DNA of 64,000 nucleotides. It comes from Chondrosia reniformis. Its lineage: Eukaryota > Porifera > Demospongiae > Chondrillida > Chondrillidae. This document shows, one piece after another, positions 60,154 to 64,000 of the stretch. Location: the NCBI GenBank assembly GCA_947172415.1, contig OX359189.1, forward strand, positions 10,120,501 to 10,184,500, given 5' to 3'. Made by a program: the position numbers and the translations under genes. Positions within the stretch are counted from its first letter, which is position 1. Every line of letters starts with the position of its first letter. Under the pieces are notes generated by a model, which saw only the letters and a list, made by a program, of their open reading frames with translations, made no database searches and had not been told where the DNA came from.

Positions 60154-62865
60154 ATGAAAATGGATCCAAAATTAATTAGTATCTTGATATGGCTGACAGG
60201 TAAATTATGTCTTACTACTCCATGCACTATTAGAACGTCTGATAATCCAAACCAGCAGGTGTTCAAAGTCAGGAGATCGACCCAAATGGATCGAAAAGTG
60301 TCCTAGAAGGTGATACGATATCGTTTAACTGTACTAGCGATGGATCGATGCAGCCCAACATCGCACTCCAATTAAATGGAGAAGATATTCCTTCTAGTCA
60401 GAATATTGTAGAGTTCACTCCTTTACCTGACGGAGTTAACTACAGGTTCGGACCAGTTACTAGGGATCACGATGGAGGGAGCTTGAAATGTCGATTTTTA
60501 TTGCTACCAGAAGACAGTCAATATTCTTCAGCGATAATTCTTAATGTTATCTGTGAGTTAGTTGTACCTGTAAATACAGATATATATATATATAGGACAT
60601 GTTGATAATTATATAAGAATATATATACAATGTTGAGAGAATTGAATTTTTTTGGCAATCCGTGTTTTTGATATGTATAAAATAGTTCCTCCATCTATCA
60701 CTCCAAATATCACAAACGAGATTGTTATAGAAGGAACATCCTTCACTTCTCCTCTAACTGTAACTGGTGATCCATTTCCAGTAAGTAGTAATATTATTAT
60801 AACTAAAGATGGAGTTATTGTACAAGATGGCAGGATTACTGTTAATATTGGATCTGGTAATGGAGCATCTAGCTTTACAATAGAAAATGTTAATCGTACT
60901 GACAGTGGATCTTACACAGTAAATGTGACTACTACAGCAGGAAGTGATACAGCTGTTGTCAACTTGGATGTGTACTGTGAGTTGTAATATCAAATTTGAC
61001 ATAGCTATTAATGTTTTCCACCCTACAGTTCTTCCAGAGTTTGATGTAGTGCCTCCTAAAGTTCAAAGTTTGAGTGATTCTACCACCTTCATATTTAGCT
61101 GTACTCCATCTGAGAACAGCTACCCAAAAGTTTATATGTATACATTTCAATTAAATGGATCTGCTATTTCTGAGGGAGATGGAGTGGACATCACAGAAGG
61201 AGTGAGTGGATCCATCTTAACTGTCTCTTCTCTGAAGAGAAGTGAAGATAGTGGAAACTACACTTGTATGGTGACTAATGAAGCAGGATGTGTTACCATA
61301 GCAACATACTTGAATGTGTTAGGTGAGTTTATGTATATCTTCATGATCAGCTCATTATCTGTTTAACTGTGAAATATACAGCTCCTCCGACTGTTCCAAG
61401 ACAACTGATGTTACTAGTCAGTGGTCCATTCATGATCAGTGTCACTCTAAGTTGGGAGGTACCATCTGATGATGGAGGAACTAGTCAACCTCTCTCCTAC
61501 ACTGTCAGAGTGATAAATGACACTGTCAACTTGTCCTTCAGTACAACATCAACTCAATTGAATTTAGCTATGGATGATGGAATATGGCACAGTTCAATGT
61601 ATAGTGTAAGAGTAATAGCTGAGAATGAATATGGAGTGAGTCCTCCAGCAGCCAGTACCTTTACTACACCTGACTCAGGTATGTGAGATGTAGTTCCATG
61701 TAGTTCCATGTAGTATGTGAGATGCAGTTCCATGTAGTTCCATGTAGTGTATAGTGAGGTATATGAATATTTGTCTGTTATGTAGTTCCTATTATTGAGA
61801 GTGTATCAGTTGAAGCACTCTCACTGACTATTCTATCAGTGGATGTTGTACTACTGACTGACGGAGGACAGGATGTTGATAATTATAATGTGAGTTGTGA
61901 AATACATACGTATATACATGTATGTACGTATTATGCTATATAAGTTTATACACATAATATCTCAGATCCTCAATGCATTATTGAAGCTGCCGCTGTTTGT
62001 GTTATAGTTATAATGTATATATACGCTTTTATTTATGTATAGGTTAAAATAATTGGAAATCAATACAGTTTCTCGTTGACCATTGCTCCTGTTCATATGC
62101 ATACGACTTCATACAATATTGATGTAAAAGAATTAAAGGAGGGAGATATTTATACATTTTGTATAATCGCTACAAACAATATTGGAAGGAGTAATCAAAT
62201 TTGCATAATAGTCCCAAGTGAGTATTATAGATAAATAAACATGTGCAGAGCATTTAATAATCAATTAATTTTATTTACCCCTGCATGTATCATCATTATT
62301 AGAAGTATTATGTAAGGCAAATGTGAATGTTGATATATATTAAGAGGTATTGAGTGTAATCACACAATGAACGATTCAATTAATTTTCAGGACGTTTTGA
62401 ATTGTTCATCGATCATTGTGTTACTCCAATCACTGCGATTACGCTAAATACCTCTTAATCATGTATGCAACAATGAGCCTTTACGGTATCTTTAATTTAT
62501 ACAGTATCAACTACTCTAAAGTCTGAAGTGCCTCCTTCCTCTACAGTAATAGTAGTATGTGTAGCAGCAGGAATTGTTACATTGACACTTGGAGTTTTAA
62601 TTATTGTCATAATATTAATAGCTTTCAATTACTACAGATTCAAAAGAAAATGTGAGTCTAATTAAATAATCTCAAGATTTATCATGCTGAATTATATATG
62701 TACATGTCTTGTAAATTATACGCGTGTACTTATACACATGCAGGCCCTTTAATAGACCTCTGTTCCAATTGCAAGACAGCTTCTCAATCTGTGAATGTTG
62801 ATTATGAATTAAAAGATGTAGAGATGCATCAGAACCCATCTTATGACATTATTTTAACAACTTAA
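60154..62865 (+). CDS. Receptor N: duplicate of receptor I with a chimeric Ig3
   Basis: Exons: 60154-60199, 60259-60552, 60686-60976, 61029-61322, 61382-61678, 61786-61889, 62043-62217, 62505-62651, 62744-62865. The sum is 1770 nt, 589 aa. Domains are as in receptor I: signal peptide, three Ig, two FN3, TM (GIVTLTLGVLIIVIILI), tail with VDYELK and QNPSYDII. The first half of Ig3 (DVVPPKVQSLSDSTTFIFSC) is unlike all other Ig3 copies, while from GDGVDITEG on it is identical to them, so the exon is a recombinant. The intron after FN3-1 is enlarged to 107 bp by an internal duplication. It is divergent from the gene G duplicate and convergent with a J-like gene. Confidence 0.85.
62338..62462. mobile_element. 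Hairpin MITE in receptor N intron
   Basis: It is the orthologous copy of the element at 28918-29056, with part of the left arm deleted. Confidence 0.7.
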
Positions 62866-63037
62866 ATGACTGAACTCAACTAGAAACAGATAATATGGCT
62901 GACAAATTAAAAGGAGATCAGTAAACACTTGCAATAATAACTTTTGTTATTGTAACATACCAATTATTGTTGTGCATGTCTTGCATTTAAAATGATCTAC
63001 TTTACAATAATACTTTATAATATAGTAATTTAATATA

Positions 63038-63103
63038 CAGGGAAACCCCTATAATTGGAAGCTCCGGATTTGTGGGGGATTAGCGAGGTTGGCGGATAAT
63101 TAA
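63038..63103. mobile_element. Short pogo-like terminal fragment
   Basis: CAGGGAAACCCCTATAATTG ... CTCCGGATT resembles pogo/Tigger termini, and interrupts sequence that is continuous in the duplicate near 29615. About 66 bp, no coding sequence. Confidence 0.4.
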
Positions 63104-63566
63104 TGTATACTTTATAATATAGTTATATATATATATACATTAAGAAGTTCAGAGTTCCCTGATTACGTACTGCATAATATTGAGGGGATTAAAATTGCAC
63201 TGCGCATGCCCCCAGTGGAAAAAGGGAGAGAGAATTTCTCTCCCAATTGCGTGGTTTGAAACGGATCATCCTTATAGATTTATATTGATGTAATTTAACC
63301 ATACATGTCTATGTACTGGAGATGTATACTATTATATTGTTAAATAAGTCATACATATATATACATATATATATGGCTTCAATATGATACAAATGAAAAA
63401 TGCAATTGTTCAAAAAATACTACCACACCCTGTGATATATATGCATGCTGTATGGCCTGTACGTATATACAAAGACAACTATGCCGTTCATGTGTATGGC
63501 CTGTATACAAATATGACTATATATAATAATATACAGTTCTAAGGTGAGTAATATGTAACATTAATT

Positions 63567-63691
63567 TCACAGAGAAGTGTTAGCAACTTTCACTTCATAG
63601 TACTCAACAGCTTGTATACTTGGTATTGCCTGTCTTCCTTCTTCTTTACTGTTATCATTTGGAAAAGCTAACTCGGCATATGTAATTATTA
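63567..63691 (-). CDS. Last exon of a second J-like receptor (rest beyond the window)
   Basis: After an acceptor the frame reads VIITYAELAFPNDNSKEE, then QAVEYYEVKVANTSL and a stop: two ITIM motifs (ITYAEL, VEYYEV), differing from J by only a few conservative residues. The upstream exons must lie to the right of 64000. It is convergent with receptor N, exactly as J is with I. Confidence 0.75.
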
Positions 63692-64000
63692 CTGCCTATA
63701 TACGTATATAATAATACAACATTTCACATATTGAAGAATATATATTCAGATAGGGTAAAACACATGCAGCTAGGGCACATAATTCGGTTTAGCCAACATT
63801 TCCTCAGTAATTTATGAGGACAACTGTTTAATGTTGTATTTTTGTCTATCTACTACTTGGCATCATTGATGTTACTAATATGATTCAGTGAGTAAAGTAT
63901 AACCCCCTTCCAGGAAAATTTGAAGTTTGTATACGTATATATTTGAACTTAAATCCTACCAGGAAAATGCTCTCAGGAGAAGTATGTATATACAACAAAT

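Overview
This is a eukaryotic (metazoan) genomic window. It is AT-rich, with many small GT-AG introns (commonly about 60-180 bp) and no bacterial operon structure. It holds a tandem cluster of type-I membrane receptors built from immunoglobulin (Ig) and fibronectin-III (FN3) exons. The exon style, AT content, TRAF-like fragment and LINE fragment fit a demosponge such as Amphimedon; that is an inference, because no marker gene in the window proves the species. I rebuilt the genes by hand from splice sites and phase. Every domain exon is phase 1-1 (FN3-2 is split by a phase-0 intron). For eight models the exon sum is an exact multiple of three: 3482-6648 (335 aa), 14637-17627 (450 aa), 25597-26264 (157 aa), 26691-29458 (575 aa), 30020-34325 (613 aa), 37144-40098 (608 aa), 43313-47711 (651 aa) and 60154-62865 (589 aa).

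Layout. 1-18 kb: two head-to-head pairs, A(-)/B(+) and C(-)/D(+), where C is a pseudogene, separated by a 2.5 kb foldback element and followed by a 37-copy 15-bp minisatellite. 19-26 kb: decaying Ig genes and fragments (minus strand) plus gene G, a single-Ig protein with a GPI-like tail. 26.7-34.3 kb: convergent intact receptors I(+) and J(-), whose 5' halves are near-identical inverted copies. 35.7-36.2 kb: a LINE 3' fragment. 37.1-40.1 kb: intact receptor H(-). 41.1-42.1 kb: K(-), a signal peptide plus one Ig exon, followed by a broken receptor-tyrosine-kinase exon. 42.1-43.1 kb: three abutting inverted-repeat elements. 43.3-47.7 kb: L(+), the most complete receptor. 48.8-54.9 kb: foldback elements, one apparently carrying a TRAF gene fragment and one a set of nested palindromes. 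56-64 kb: a second copy of the 19.3-30.6 kb block, containing receptor N(+) and the last exon of another J-like gene that starts beyond the window.

How the genes may work together. Two classes of cytoplasmic tail occur on related ectodomains. B, D, L and J carry ITIM-like tyrosine motifs (SMYADV, ILYADL, VIYTEV; in J ITYAEL and VEYYEV). H, C, I and N carry NPxY motifs (NPAY, NPSY), with an ITIM-like VSYEEI in C and H. G has no cytoplasmic tail at all. Genes of different tail class lie beside each other as divergent or convergent pairs, and domains are lost or exchanged between copies. This resembles the paired inhibitory/non-inhibitory receptor clusters of vertebrate leukocytes, and it is the main candidate for an undescribed system here. 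Function (allorecognition, immunity or adhesion) is inference.
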